Shown: positions 8,767-17,594 of the stretch, one piece after another | How positions within the stretch are numbered: the stretch's first letter is position 1 | Layout of the letters: each line of letters starts with the position of its first letter | Source: Flavobacterium psychrophilum | Lineage (GTDB): Bacteria; Bacteroidota; Bacteroidia; Flavobacteriales; Flavobacteriaceae | DNA: 64,000 bases | Direction: 5' to 3' | NCBI GenBank assembly: GCA_943325515.2 | Contig: CALPPS020000001.1 | Span: 9,411 to 73,410, forward strand | Position numbers and translations under genes: made by a program | Notes under the pieces: generated by a model | What the model saw: the letters and a program-made list of their open reading frames with translations, nothing else | Told to the model about the DNA's origin: nothing | Database searches by the model: none

Positions 8767-10746
8767 TTATAAAGTAGAAACGTCACTATTTATTCTATGC
8801 AACTCTATTTTCTCGGGAGCATGAAGGACTAATGGGAATTGTTCAATTTTTACGGAACTACTATCTAAACCAAATCCTTTTTCTTCAGACAAACTGAATT
8901 TTTTCATTAAAAAATAGGTATTCATAACAATTTTTTCAAAGAATGTTAAATCACTATCATTAGAAAGAAATTTTTCAGAAAGAACAAATTTAAAGTCGCC
9001 AAGAATATTGTTTTTATTTAACGATTCATATCTACTTGTGATATCAACTTCTCCACGATCAACCATGTCTTTTATAACTTGTTTAAACATTAAATTGATT
9101 TTTGTTGGTTCTCTAAATCCAAGATAAAAATCAATTCTATAGATATCTTCCTTTATGATTTCAATAACTTTGTATTCTTTTTTGTAAGGTTCGCTCAAAA
9201 TATTAACATGTATGAACCAATACAAATCGGCACGTTTCGGCCTTTTTTGAAGGATGGAATACATTACTTTTTCTTCTATTTCATCACTTCTGTTACAGTT
9301 AGTCATATAAACTAAGTGTGTTGCATATTTAGGTATTGATAAATCAACACTCAATTCTGCAAGTACTTTTTTGTAATCTTCTATTTTAACGATTTTAGTG
9401 TAATTTTTACTAATTTGTTTTGCCAAATACCACGTTGCCATGATAGCAATTAATCCAACTGCTATTATTAAAGTTACAAAACCACCATGAAGAAATTTTA
9501 CAATATTAGCATACAAAAAACTAAATTCAATGGTTAAATAAATTATAATAAGAGGAACAATTAGATATAGTTTTACTCTTTTGATTATCAAATAAAAGTT
9601 GAGTAAAATGGTTGTCATAATCATACACAAAATAATCGCTAAACCATATGCGTGTTCCATATTTGAAGATTCTCTGAAATAAAGAACAATCCCAATACAA
9701 CCTAATAAAAGCAACCAATTTATAGATGGAATATACAATTGACCCTTTAAATCTGAAGGGTATTTTATTTTTACTTTTGGCCAAAAATTCAAACGCATAG
9801 CTTCATTAATTAGCGTAAACGACCCACTAATCAATGCTTGAGAAGCAATAACTGCTGCCAAGGTAGCAATAACAATTCCTATAGGTTGAAACCAATTTGC
9901 CATTATCAAATAAAAAGGATTACCAGCTGTTCCACCGAGCTGTTTTAATGTTTTTCCTTCTTGTGAAATTAAATAGGCACCTTGTCCAAAATAGTTTAGC
10001 AAAAGCATTGATTTAACAAAAATCCAACTAACTCTAATGTTTTTTCTTCCACAGTGGCCCATATCAGAATATAAAGCCTCAGCACCTGTTGTGCAAAGAA
10101 ATACAGCACCAAGAACAAAAAAACCTTCAGGATGAATATTCAATAATTCATAGGCATAGTAGGGATTAATAGCACTAAATACAGAGAAATCTTTTAGTAT
10201 TTGAATAGAGCCTAAAACACCCAACATGGTAAACCAAATCAACATCATTGGTGCAAAAAACTTACCTACTAACTTTGATCCAAATTGTTGTATGGTAAAC
10301 AATACTATCAATATTCCAATTACAATAGGTATTGTATTTATTTCTGGATTGAAAAGTCTTAATCCTTCTACAGCTGAAGAAACAGATATAGGAGGAGTTA
10401 TAACTCCATCAGCGAGCAGTGCACTTCCTCCAATTATTGCGGGTACAATTAGCCATTTTATTTTGGTTCTTTTAACCAAAGCAAACAAAGCAAAAATTCC
10501 ACCTTCACCATGGTTATCAGCACTAAGGGTGATAAGTACATATTTTAACGTTGTTTGAAGTGTAAGTGTCCAAAAGATACAAGATATACCTCCTAAAACG
10601 ATATCTCTTGATATGGCATGAACACCAAGTATGGCTTTCATAACATATAATGGAGAAGTACCAATATCACCATAAATTATTCCTAAAGTAACAAGTAATC
10701 CACCGGTGGTAAGTTTGCTGTGAAGCTGATGATTATGAGCGCTCAT
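8767..10746 (-). CDS. kup: KUP/HAK/KT-family K+ uptake permease
   Basis: A 659-residue membrane protein, close to the usual Kup length (about 620-660). The N-terminal two thirds holds about 12 hydrophobic segments, including the family signature YGDIGTSPLYV (about residues 25-35), ADNHGEGGIFALFALVK and SQALISGSFTLINEA. The C-terminal region from about residue 445 is cytosolic. The family imports K+ with protons, mainly at low external K+. It is a single gene, divergent from the Ycf48-like gene, with a TAnnTTTG box 19 bases before the start. Confidence 0.95.
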   Translation of the reverse strand: MSAHNHQLHSKLTTGGLLVTLGIIYGDIGTSPLYVMKAILGVHAISRDIVLGGISCIFWTLTLQTTLKYVLITLSADNHGEGGIFALFALVKRTKIKWLIVPAIIGGSALLADGVITPPISVSSAVEGLRLFNPEINTIPIVIGILIVLFTIQQFGSKLVGKFFAPMMLIWFTMLGVLGSIQILKDFSVFSAINPYYAYELLNIHPEGFFVLGAVFLCTTGAEALYSDMGHCGRKNIRVSWIFVKSMLLLNYFGQGAYLISQEGKTLKQLGGTAGNPFYLIMANWFQPIGIVIATLAAVIASQALISGSFTLINEAMRLNFWPKVKIKYPSDLKGQLYIPSINWLLLLGCIGIVLYFRESSNMEHAYGLAIILCMIMTTILLNFYLIIKRVKLYLIVPLIIIYLTIEFSFLYANIVKFLHGGFVTLIIAVGLIAIMATWYLAKQISKNYTKIVKIEDYKKVLAELSVDLSIPKYATHLVYMTNCNRSDEIEEKVMYSILQKRPKRADLYWFIHVNILSEPYKKEYKVIEIIKEDIYRIDFYLGFREPTKINLMFKQVIKDMVDRGEVDITSRYESLNKNNILGDFKFVLSEKFLSNDSDLTFFEKIVMNTYFLMKKFSLSEEKGFGLDSSSVKIEQFPLVLHAPEKIELHRINSDVSTL

Positions 10747-10765
10747 GAAATTTTATTAAACGATG

Positions 10766-10773
10766 CAAATTTA
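10766..10773 (-). promoter_or_regulatory. -7 box of kup
   Basis: The minus strand reads TAAATTTG followed by C, a match to TAnnTTTG 19 bases before the kup start. No convincing -33 TTG at the usual spacing was found. Confidence 0.45.
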
Positions 10774-10904
10774 TACCTTTTTCAAACAACTGAATATTTT
10801 ATACCAATTATTTTTAATAGAAAATAAGAATGTTCTAAGATTTCAACTAAATGTGAATTAGAATGAACAAATTTCTATATTAGCCCATAATCTAATGATT
10901 TCAG

Positions 10905-11945
10905 ATGAAAAATTTATTTAGACAAATTACGATTTATATGTTTTTTGGTTTTAGTAATCTAATAGCTCAAGAATATAAGTATGTAAAAATCGATACTTTA
11001 TTGAAAGAAAAAATAAGTATTAGAGCTATTATTGTTGATTCTGATAAACTTTGGTATGCTGGAGATAACGGTCAAGTTGGCTTTATAGATATTCGAACAA
11101 CATTAAATAGTAATAAGCAAATAGTAAAGGATAATTTAAAATTAGAATTTAGAAGTATTGCGAAAACTTCAAAAAATATTTTTTTAAATAATATTGGAAG
11201 TCCAGCTATTGTATTTAAAATAAATAAAAGAAATCTAAAAGAAGAAATAGTTTATACAGAAACTAATGAAAAAACTTTCTACGACAGTATGCAATTTTGG
11301 AACGATCAAGAAGGTATAGCTATTGGAGACCCAACAGAGGATTGCTTTTCTATTCTTTTAACTTCTGATGCAGGAAATACTTGGAATAAATTATCATGCG
11401 AGAGTTTACCAAAATTAATGGAAGGTGAAGCTGCTTTTTCAGCAAGTAATACTAATATCGTTGCAAAAGGAAATAATACTTGGGTAGTTTCTGGAGGTAA
11501 AAAAGCTAGAGTATTTTTTTCTGCAGATAAAGGACATACTTGGAATGTTTATGATACACCAATAGTTCAAGGAAAAGATATGACAGGTATTTTTACTGCA
11601 GATTTTTATAATGATAAAATTGGAATTATTGCAGGTGGAGATTATGAAGTTCCTAAACAAAATTTTCAAAACAAAGCCATTACATTTGATGGTGGAAAAA
11701 CCTGGAAGTTACTAGCTGAAAACTCTGGATTTGGTTATGCGTCTTGTATTCAATTTGTGCCTAACTCAAAAGGAAAAGGAATAGTTTCTGTAGGTTTAAC
11801 TGGGCTACACTATTCCTTTGATGGCGGAAACTCTTGGAAACAATTATCTTCAGATTCTACATTCTATACCATACGGTTTTTAGACAAATACACTGCTTTT
11901 GCTGCAGGAAAGAATAAAATAGTTAAAATAGAATTTAAAATATAA
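10905..11945 (+). CDS. Ycf48-like BNR/WD40-type beta-propeller protein, exported
   Basis: A 346-residue protein with a signal peptide (1-21, ending NLIAQ). Several Asp-box-like repeats with the SxDxGxTW pattern are visible: SDAGNTWNKL, SADKGHTWNVY, TFDGGKTWKLL and SFDGGNSWKQL. This fits the Ycf48-like/sialidase-type propeller family, often labelled oxidoreductase in Flavobacterium with no biochemical support. It acts in the periplasm or outside the cell; the ligand is unknown. It stands alone, divergent from kup and convergent with the sigma-factor operon. Confidence 0.75.
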   Translation: MKNLFRQITIYMFFGFSNLIAQEYKYVKIDTLLKEKISIRAIIVDSDKLWYAGDNGQVGFIDIRTTLNSNKQIVKDNLKLEFRSIAKTSKNIFLNNIGSPAIVFKINKRNLKEEIVYTETNEKTFYDSMQFWNDQEGIAIGDPTEDCFSILLTSDAGNTWNKLSCESLPKLMEGEAAFSASNTNIVAKGNNTWVVSGGKKARVFFSADKGHTWNVYDTPIVQGKDMTGIFTADFYNDKIGIIAGGDYEVPKQNFQNKAITFDGGKTWKLLAENSGFGYASCIQFVPNSKGKGIVSVGLTGLHYSFDGGNSWKQLSSDSTFYTIRFLDKYTAFAAGKNKIVKIEFKI

Positions 11946-11969
11946 GTGGATAAAACCTGTTTGTTTCTA

Positions 11970-12428
11970 TTATTCTGTTTTTTTATCGCGATATTGTTGT
12001 AGTAATTTTTTATTGAAGTTTTCTTCTGCTTTTTTAAGTTTTAAAATCTTAATGGGTGAAATAACATTTTTTAAACTTGCTACAAATTTCTTTTTCGCTT
12101 GGTACAATTCATCTTCCGTACTTTCCACTTGTGCTAAAATAGCAACAGCTTGTTTTTCGGATAAATTTTCGAAAGCATTGTCATTTAATCGTTCTAGATA
12201 GTTTTTTATTTTTTGTCTTCTAATTTCGTGTTGCTTGTCTTCAAAAGTATTGAATAAAGGCCAAAATTTTGTCGCTTCCTCTGGATTTAAATTTAGTTCG
12301 TTGGTGATGAAGGCAATTTTCATTGCTTTTACTTGTTCCTTCTTTCTTTTTAATACTTTCCCGTTTTGAGCAAAAATGCTGAAAGATAATAGCAATAAAA
12401 CGGTAGTTATGATATTAATTTTTTTCAT
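11970..12428 (-). CDS. Exported 'sensor of ECF-type sigma factor' family protein
   Basis: A 152-residue protein with a signal peptide (1-20, ending IFAQ) and a charged helical body rich in Lys and Glu, with ELNLNPEEATKFWPLFNTFE. This type is often called sensor of ECF-type sigma factor in flavobacteria and looks like the helical Spy/CpxP-type periplasmic proteins. It is the third gene of an operon after the sigma factor and a membrane protein, 4 bases downstream of the latter. A periplasmic sensing or buffering role is inferred from that order. Confidence 0.65.
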   Translation of the reverse strand: MKKINIITTVLLLLSFSIFAQNGKVLKRKKEQVKAMKIAFITNELNLNPEEATKFWPLFNTFEDKQHEIRRQKIKNYLERLNDNAFENLSEKQAVAILAQVESTEDELYQAKKKFVASLKNVISPIKILKLKKAEENFNKKLLQQYRDKKTE

Positions 12429-12432
12429 AATA

Positions 12433-12846
12433 TTAATTTGTAATATATTGTTCTAAATTTGTATTTGTTGATAAAATAGTCTCTAAATCTTCGTTTTGAA
12501 GATTAAATTCAATATTCATTTTAAATAAGTCTTCTTTGTCTAATAAATCAACAATTTCATCTTCGGAAATCGAGGAATCATAAGCAATGTAGTTTTCTAT
12601 TGTTATGGCATCTAACTCTTGATTTTTTGTTGAATAGTTTAAATATAAAGGAATTGATAACACTATAATCACTATGGCAGCAGCCATATAATACCAAGTT
12701 TTTTTACTATCAAATATTGAAATAACTTTAGGTTTATGTAAAGGTATTTGTGCTAACATCTTTTCTGAAAATGTATCAAAATAACCATCGGGAGTTGTAA
12801 ATCCAGATGTAATTTTAGGTTCATTATCTAATTTAAAATCATTCAT
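12433..12846 (-). CDS. Single-pass membrane protein, probable anti-sigma factor
   Basis: A 137-residue protein with an N-terminal cytosolic part of about 48 residues (NDFKLDNEPKITSGFTTPDG), one membrane segment (about 49-70, WYYMAAAIVIIVLSIPLYL) and an acidic outer part. It has no ZAS zinc motif, so it is not a canonical anti-sigma factor by sequence. The sigma factor just upstream, the single membrane span and the exported partner downstream make a membrane anti-sigma role likely by context only. Confidence 0.55.
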   Translation of the reverse strand: MNDFKLDNEPKITSGFTTPDGYFDTFSEKMLAQIPLHKPKVISIFDSKKTWYYMAAAIVIIVLSIPLYLNYSTKNQELDAITIENYIAYDSSISEDEIVDLLDKEDLFKMNIEFNLQNEDLETILSTNTNLEQYITN

Positions 12847-12876
12847 AATCGTTTGACAAGTTTTATAATAAAAGGT

Positions 12877-13419
12877 TTAATTGGTTTTCATAAATTCTTC
12901 GATTTTTTTTACAGCAAGATGATAAGATGCTTTTAATGCTCCAACAGATGTTCCTAAAACATCCGACATATCTTTATATTTTATTTCTTCATAATATTTC
13001 ATTTTAAAGACCAATTGTTGCTTTTCTGGAAGTATTGCAATCGCTTTTTGCAGTTTTAATTGAATTTCGTTTCCATCAAAATAAGAATCCGCTTTTAAGT
13101 CGTCCACAATTTTACTCTGTAATGCTTCACTTGTAGTTCCGTTTCGTTTAGCTTTGTTATTAATAAAAGTGATGGCTTCGTTAGTAGCAATCCTATACAT
13201 CCAAGAGAAAAGTTTGCTGTCACCTTTAAAGTCTTTTAAATATTGAAAAACCTTGACAAAAGTATTTTGTAACACATCATTTGCATCCTCATGGTTTAAA
13301 ACTATATTTCTAATCTGATTGTATAAAGGTCTTTGATAATTGCGCAAGAGTTTTTGAAACGCTTGATTTTGCGTTTTCGGATTTAATAATTCCTGTATAA
13401 AATCCTTTTCTTCTTGCAA
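12877..13419 (-). CDS. ECF-family RNA polymerase sigma factor
   Basis: 180 residues with sigma region 2 (about 20-90, including YNQIRNIVLNHEDANDVLQNTFVKVF and LFSWMYRIATNEAI split across helices) and region 4 (about 120-175, LPEKQQLVFKMKYYEE and the helix-turn-helix DVLGTSVGALKASYH). The start is TTG at 13417-13419: a TAA lies in frame four codons upstream and there is no ATG between. It heads a three-gene operon with a putative membrane anti-sigma and an exported sensor-like protein, so it probably answers an envelope signal. Its targets are unknown. Confidence 0.85.
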   Translation of the reverse strand: MQEEKDFIQELLNPKTQNQAFQKLLRNYQRPLYNQIRNIVLNHEDANDVLQNTFVKVFQYLKDFKGDSKLFSWMYRIATNEAITFINNKAKRNGTTSEALQSKIVDDLKADSYFDGNEIQLKLQKAIAILPEKQQLVFKMKYYEEIKYKDMSDVLGTSVGALKASYHLAVKKIEEFMKTN

Positions 13420-13478
13420 ATCTAAAGTTTAGCTTTTGGAATAAATATAAATGAAAAGGTTTAATCTTTAATAAAAAA

Positions 13479-14561
13479 TTATGGAGTCACTGTTGGTTTA
13501 TTTTCCGATGGAACAGGTTCAACTGCTGATTGAGCAACTTCAGCTTTTGGAAAAACAGGGATATAAATTTCTGTAATCCATTTAGAGGGTTGTTTTATAT
13601 CGTCAATAGTTTTAACATATACTTCGCTATAATTTCCTGCAAAATTCTCTTTAAAACCATTAGCAGCAATATATTTTTTTGCTTTTGACCATGCTTCTTG
13701 TGTGTGTGAATAATCACCTAACAAAGTTGTTTTTAAACATGTAAAAGGAATTATTTCACCAGAAATTACATCACTTTCTGGTGAAACGAATATTTGTTTT
13801 TGGGTTGGAACACAAACAGAGAATGTTACAAAATCATTGGCAATATCATAACGATTGTATAGTACGAATGGTTTTCCTGTCATTGGTAATTTGTTCTTTT
13901 TAAAGAAATGAACCATTCTTGTCATAATAATTTTAATGTTTTTAGACACACTTTTTACTTTGCAAGAAACAGTTTGTTGCAAACAAAATCCAGAATTTCT
14001 TTGCACAACTCCATTCACTTTTATGGAGTAGGTTTTCATTTGATAGTTTAGCGTTTTGTCTAAATTAAATAAACTTTTTTCACAAACATCATTCAGAACC
14101 GATGATATTCCTCCTTGAAAAAAGATAGAGATTTTGGTATAAAGATCCATTTTACCTTTATTATAAACAGTAACCTTTGTTCCTCCTATGGTATCTTTAA
14201 ATTTCCAAGTAACTAAAGCAAAAGTTCCATTAAATTTTACTTTTTGTGAAATACTATCATTTTCTTTTACAAAAACAGTTTTTACGGTCCCATCGCTTGA
14301 ACCACATTCCCAAGAGCAATACGCTCCTGAACCCATTGTTTTTGATGGATAATTAAATTTAATTCCTTCATCATTCTCCATCCAAGATCCAAAACTTTCC
14401 CAGTTTTTTAAATCATTTACATAATCAAATACAGAGATTTTCTGTGCTTTAATAACTTTTGATCTTGATACTTTGAAGTCCCCTTTTTGAGTAGCTACGT
14501 ATACAGTAACACCCATAAATGCTAACAATAAAAGCAAGAATATATATTTTAGAATTTGCAT
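13479..14561 (-). CDS. Membrane-anchored SRPBCC plus GyrI-like domain protein
   Basis: A 360-residue protein with an N-terminal membrane segment (about 4-23). It then has an SRPBCC/polyketide-cyclase-like domain (about 30-170, with VFDYVNDLKNWESFGSW and GSGAYCSWECG). From about residue 195 a GyrI/AraC effector-binding-like domain follows, containing SGEIIPFTCLKTTLLGDY and WITEIYIPV. The C-terminal tail is rich in Pro and Glu. Such fusions are common in Bacteroidota and probably bind small hydrophobic ligands; no substrate is known. It is a single gene just upstream of the sigma-factor operon. Confidence 0.65.
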   Translation of the reverse strand: MQILKYIFLLLLLAFMGVTVYVATQKGDFKVSRSKVIKAQKISVFDYVNDLKNWESFGSWMENDEGIKFNYPSKTMGSGAYCSWECGSSDGTVKTVFVKENDSISQKVKFNGTFALVTWKFKDTIGGTKVTVYNKGKMDLYTKISIFFQGGISSVLNDVCEKSLFNLDKTLNYQMKTYSIKVNGVVQRNSGFCLQQTVSCKVKSVSKNIKIIMTRMVHFFKKNKLPMTGKPFVLYNRYDIANDFVTFSVCVPTQKQIFVSPESDVISGEIIPFTCLKTTLLGDYSHTQEAWSKAKKYIAANGFKENFAGNYSEVYVKTIDDIKQPSKWITEIYIPVFPKAEVAQSAVEPVPSENKPTVTP

Positions 14562-14614
14562 GTACTACCTTAATAAAGAGTCACAAAGTTAAGAATTTAT
14601 TGGATGTGAAATAA

Positions 14615-14803
14615 TCAGTGTTTCATTGTTACTTTTATCACAAAAAGCAAAAGAATAAAAAATAAAAAAGCAATCAAAACTTTATAACTTCCTTTGTATA
14701 CTTTTTGATGAAGTGATTTGTCTCTTCTATAGGCAAAATACATTGCAATTACAAACCCTATAAAAAACAAAGCGGCGAATATCCATTGACCAGTTGTGAA
14801 CAT
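14615..14803 (-). CDS. Small two-span membrane protein
   Basis: 62 residues with two hydrophobic segments (about 5-24 and 42-60) separated by a basic loop (YRRDKSLHQKVYKGSYK). It keeps a clean reading frame on codons like those of its neighbours and lies between real genes, so it is probably genuine. I recognise no function. It is divergent from the MazG-like gene. Confidence 0.6.
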   Translation of the reverse strand: MFTTGQWIFAALFFIGFVIAMYFAYRRDKSLHQKVYKGSYKVLIAFLFFILLLFVIKVTMKH

Positions 14804-14881
14804 TTATTTTAAATTTTCAACAAATTTACTCAAATGTATGCTAAAGTTGTATTTTGCATCATCAATTAATTTTATAATAAT

Positions 14882-15265
14882 ATGCAAAAACAACTCAACG
14901 CAGTAAAAGAATTTCACACCTCATTCGGACTCGGTGTAAGCCACGAAATGAAAGCTCATTTGGGTGAACAAAAGAATGTACTTCGTTTTAATTTAATGAA
15001 GGAAGAAAACGAAGAATATCTAGAAGCAGTTCAAAATAATGATTTAATAGAAATTGCTGATGCACTTGGTGATATGCTTTATATTCTTTGCGGAACTATT
15101 TTGGAACATGGATTGCAACACAAAATAGAAGAAGTTTTTGATGAAATTCAACGTAGTAATATGAGTAAACTAGGTGAAGATGGAAAGCCAATTTATCGAG
15201 AAGATGGCAAAGTAATGAAAGGGCCAAACTATTTTAAACCAAGTTTTGAAGCCATACTAAAATAA
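14882..15265 (+). CDS. MazG-like nucleoside triphosphate pyrophosphohydrolase
   Basis: A 127-residue all-alpha NTP pyrophosphohydrolase of the MazG/HisE superfamily. It shows the acidic Mg2+-binding pattern KEENEEYLEA (about 40-49) and DALGDMLYILCGTILEHG (about 60-77). The C-terminal NMSKLGEDGKPIYREDGKV is typical of small MazG-like proteins that hydrolyse a phosphoribosyl or nucleoside triphosphate to the monophosphate. It is monocistronic and ended by the strong hairpin at 15264-15292. The substrate cannot be told from sequence. Confidence 0.8.
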   Translation: MQKQLNAVKEFHTSFGLGVSHEMKAHLGEQKNVLRFNLMKEENEEYLEAVQNNDLIEIADALGDMLYILCGTILEHGLQHKIEEVFDEIQRSNMSKLGEDGKPIYREDGKVMKGPNYFKPSFEAILK

Positions 15266-15292
15266 TAAATCCTCCATTTTGGAGGATTTATT
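15264..15292. terminator. Bidirectional hairpin terminator between MazG-like gene and ilvE
   Basis: A perfect 12-bp stem (15264-15275 with 15281-15292), GC-rich at the loop side (CCTCC/GGAGG), with a 5-base loop. Its AT-rich base gives a T-rich end on either strand. It sits exactly between two convergent stop codons. Confidence 0.85.
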
Positions 15293-15297
15293 ATGAA

Positions 15298-16371
15298 CTA
15301 TATTTTTACTGACCAACCAAAAGTATCTTCAGTTAGTTTGTATTGTATTTTGGTTAATTTATCTTTTAATTGAATGGCAAATGAGTTTTCAATTTTTGGT
15401 AACTCATAATATTCTCCTTTAAATTGAAATCCTACAATAGGACTAACAACAGCAGCTGTTCCTGCACCAAATATTTCTTTAAGACTTCCGTCTTTAGCCG
15501 CATTAACTATTTCCTCAACCAGAACCGTACGTTCAACAATTTTAATATCATCTCGTTTAGCTATTGCAATTAGACTTTTTCTGGTCACACCATCTAAAAT
15601 TCTTTCGCTAACTGGTGCAGTATATAATGTATCATTAATTCTAAAGAAAACATTCATAGTTCCAGCTTCTTCTAATTTTGTATGTGTTGCATCATCAGTC
15701 CATATAATTTGCTGGAAACCTTTTTCTTGAGCCAATTTTTGTGGATAAAATTGAGCAGAATAATTTCCTGCAGCTTTTGCAGCACCAATTCCTCCATTTG
15801 CAGCACGACTATAATGTTCAGCTATAATTACTTTCACTTCACCCGAATAATAAGAACGAGCAGGAGAAAGTATTATCATAAAACGATATTGTGAAGATGG
15901 TTGGGCAATTACACCTGAGCCTATAGCAATCATAAAAGGTCTTATGTAAAGTGTATTTCCTAGTCCTTTTTTGACCCAATTTCTATCTAAATCAACTATA
16001 GTTTTTAAACCACCAATAAAAATTTCTTCAGGAACTTCAGGCATTGCCATTCTAACTGCAGATTTATTAAATCGCTCTAAATTTTGATCAGGTCTAAAAA
16101 GCCAAACATCATCATTTTCATCTTTGTAAGCTTTCATTCCTTCAAAAATAGCTTGACCATAGTGAAATACTTTTGCTGAAGGATCAATCAAAAAGGGCTC
16201 ATAAGGTTTAATAATAGGCTTATTCCATTTCCCTTCTCTGAAATCACAAATCAACATATGGTCTGTAAATGTATTTCCGAAGGCTAAGTTTTCGAAATCA
16301 ACTTCATTAATTTTAGTAGAAGAAGCTCTAACTATATCGATTTCGTTTGTTGTTTTTAACATCATTAACAA
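15298..16371 (-). CDS. ilvE: Branched-chain amino acid aminotransferase
   Basis: 357 residues, the length of the type II (BCAT) class IV PLP aminotransferases. Motifs include FHYGQAIFEGMKAYK near residue 70, LYIRPFMIA, AKAAGNYS with the PLP-binding Lys, KLEEAGTMNVFF (about 235) and IFGAGTAAVVSPI. It moves the amino group between Leu, Ile or Val and 2-oxoglutarate, the last step of synthesis and the first of breakdown. It is a single gene; its stop faces the MazG-like gene across a shared terminator. Confidence 0.93.
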   Translation of the reverse strand: MLMMLKTTNEIDIVRASSTKINEVDFENLAFGNTFTDHMLICDFREGKWNKPIIKPYEPFLIDPSAKVFHYGQAIFEGMKAYKDENDDVWLFRPDQNLERFNKSAVRMAMPEVPEEIFIGGLKTIVDLDRNWVKKGLGNTLYIRPFMIAIGSGVIAQPSSQYRFMIILSPARSYYSGEVKVIIAEHYSRAANGGIGAAKAAGNYSAQFYPQKLAQEKGFQQIIWTDDATHTKLEEAGTMNVFFRINDTLYTAPVSERILDGVTRKSLIAIAKRDDIKIVERTVLVEEIVNAAKDGSLKEIFGAGTAAVVSPIVGFQFKGEYYELPKIENSFAIQLKDKLTKIQYKLTEDTFGWSVKI

Positions 16372-16614
16372 TAAGTTTAGTTTAGAAGAAATACGTATAA
16401 ATTTGGTAATTAGATAGTTATAAATATTTTCTAAAAATTATAATTGAGTTGGTAGTTTTTTGTAAAACTAATAAAAATATGTTTGTATTATGCAATCAAT
16501 AAAAATAATATATGCTTTTTAGAAAATTAATAATTTGAAGACCTTTTTTTGTGTAAATTATTAATAACTATAAAATATATTGTCAATTTAACTTATTAAA
16601 CTGTTAATCTTTTT

Positions 16615-16622
16615 TACTTTTG
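16615..16622 (+). promoter_or_regulatory. -7 box of the DUF4920 operon
   Basis: TACTTTTG followed by C, a match to TAnnTTTG, 20 bases before the ATG at 16643. It lies at the end of a 271-bp AT-rich divergent spacer after ilvE. Confidence 0.5.
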
Positions 16623-16642
16623 CAATTATTAAATTTTATGTC

Positions 16643-17143
16643 ATGAAAAAAATAAATGCGTTACTAATTATAACCTTATTATTAGTTGGATTTAATTCGA
16701 TAGCCCAAAAAAATGCAAAGATAAAATCTTTTAATAGTAATGATTATACTTTGTTTGGTGAAAAATTTAAAGTTTCCAAGATTTTAAACCAAAAAGAAAT
16801 GTTAAAAAAATATAAATCACTAAAAAAAGGAGATACAATAACGGTTCAATTTCAATCGAATATTAAATCGGTTTGTAAAAAGAAAGGTTGTTGGATGAAA
16901 ATGCAATTAGCTGGTGATAATGATTCTTTTGTGAAATTTAAAGATTATTCATTTTTTGTTCCACTAAATGCAGATAATAGTCAAGCCATAGTTATTGGGA
17001 AAGCATTTGTAGATGTTGTCTCTGTAGATGAATTAAAACATTATGCCAAAGATGGTGGGAAATCAACAACAGAAATTGCTAAAATCATCAAACCTGAAAT
17101 AACGTATTCCTTTTTAGCATCGGGTGTTTACATTAAAAAATAA
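16643..17143 (+). CDS. DUF4920 family exported protein
   Basis: A 166-residue protein with a signal peptide (1-21, ending SIAQ). It has the conserved DUF4920 core: GDTITVQFQSNIKSVCKKKG followed by CWMKM, then a beta-rich stretch with VPLNADNSQAIVIGKAFVD. The paired Cys (VCKKKGCW) could bind a metal or form a disulfide. The family's function is unknown. It is the first gene of a three-gene operon with a haem-binding lipoprotein (5-base gap) and MnmD. Confidence 0.8.
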   Translation: MKKINALLIITLLLVGFNSIAQKNAKIKSFNSNDYTLFGEKFKVSKILNQKEMLKKYKSLKKGDTITVQFQSNIKSVCKKKGCWMKMQLAGDNDSFVKFKDYSFFVPLNADNSQAIVIGKAFVDVVSVDELKHYAKDGGKSTTEIAKIIKPEITYSFLASGVYIKK

Positions 17144-17148
17144 CTAAA

Positions 17149-17592
17149 ATGAAGAAAACACTTTTGGCTATTTTTTGCATAGTATTGTTTTCTTGTCAAA
17201 AAAAAGAGGAGAAGATAGCAACTAATCAATGCTCAACTAAGAAAGAGAAGAAATTAGAAATGTACCAAATGTCTGAAATGGCAATTTTGATGGAGCAGAT
17301 GTATGTTGATAATCAAAGATTGAAAGAACGTATTCAAAGAGGTGATACAATAGGTCAATTTCCACAACATTTTTTGGAAATTCATAAAGCAGTCATGACT
17401 GACGAAACAGATAATGATGTTTTTTTTAAAGAAAACGCAGCTAAGTTTATCAGAGCTCAAGAATTAATATATAAAGACCCAAAAAACGCTATAAAACATT
17501 TTAATACTGGAGTTGATGCATGCATTCAATGTCACCAACAAAAATGTGGCGGACCCATCCCGAGAATAAAAAAACTTTATATTAAAGAGTAA
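17149..17592 (+). CDS. Lipoprotein with a single c-type haem motif
   Basis: 147 residues. The N-terminal lipobox LFSCQ marks a lipoprotein. The body is helical and ends in a CxxCH haem-attachment motif, CIQCHQQKCGGPIPRIKKLYI (shown in part; about residues 124-144). Met residues earlier (MSEMAILMEQMY) could supply a sixth haem ligand, which resembles a cytochrome c' or 'cytochrome c family' lipoprotein. It is 5 bases after the DUF4920 gene and 2 bases before mnmD. The first two genes suggest a periplasmic redox or metal function; MnmD is probably only co-transcribed. Confidence 0.7.
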   Translation: MKKTLLAIFCIVLFSCQKKEEKIATNQCSTKKEKKLEMYQMSEMAILMEQMYVDNQRLKERIQRGDTIGQFPQHFLEIHKAVMTDETDNDVFFKENAAKFIRAQELIYKDPKNAIKHFNTGVDACIQCHQQKCGGPIPRIKKLYIKE

Positions 17593-17594
17593 TA

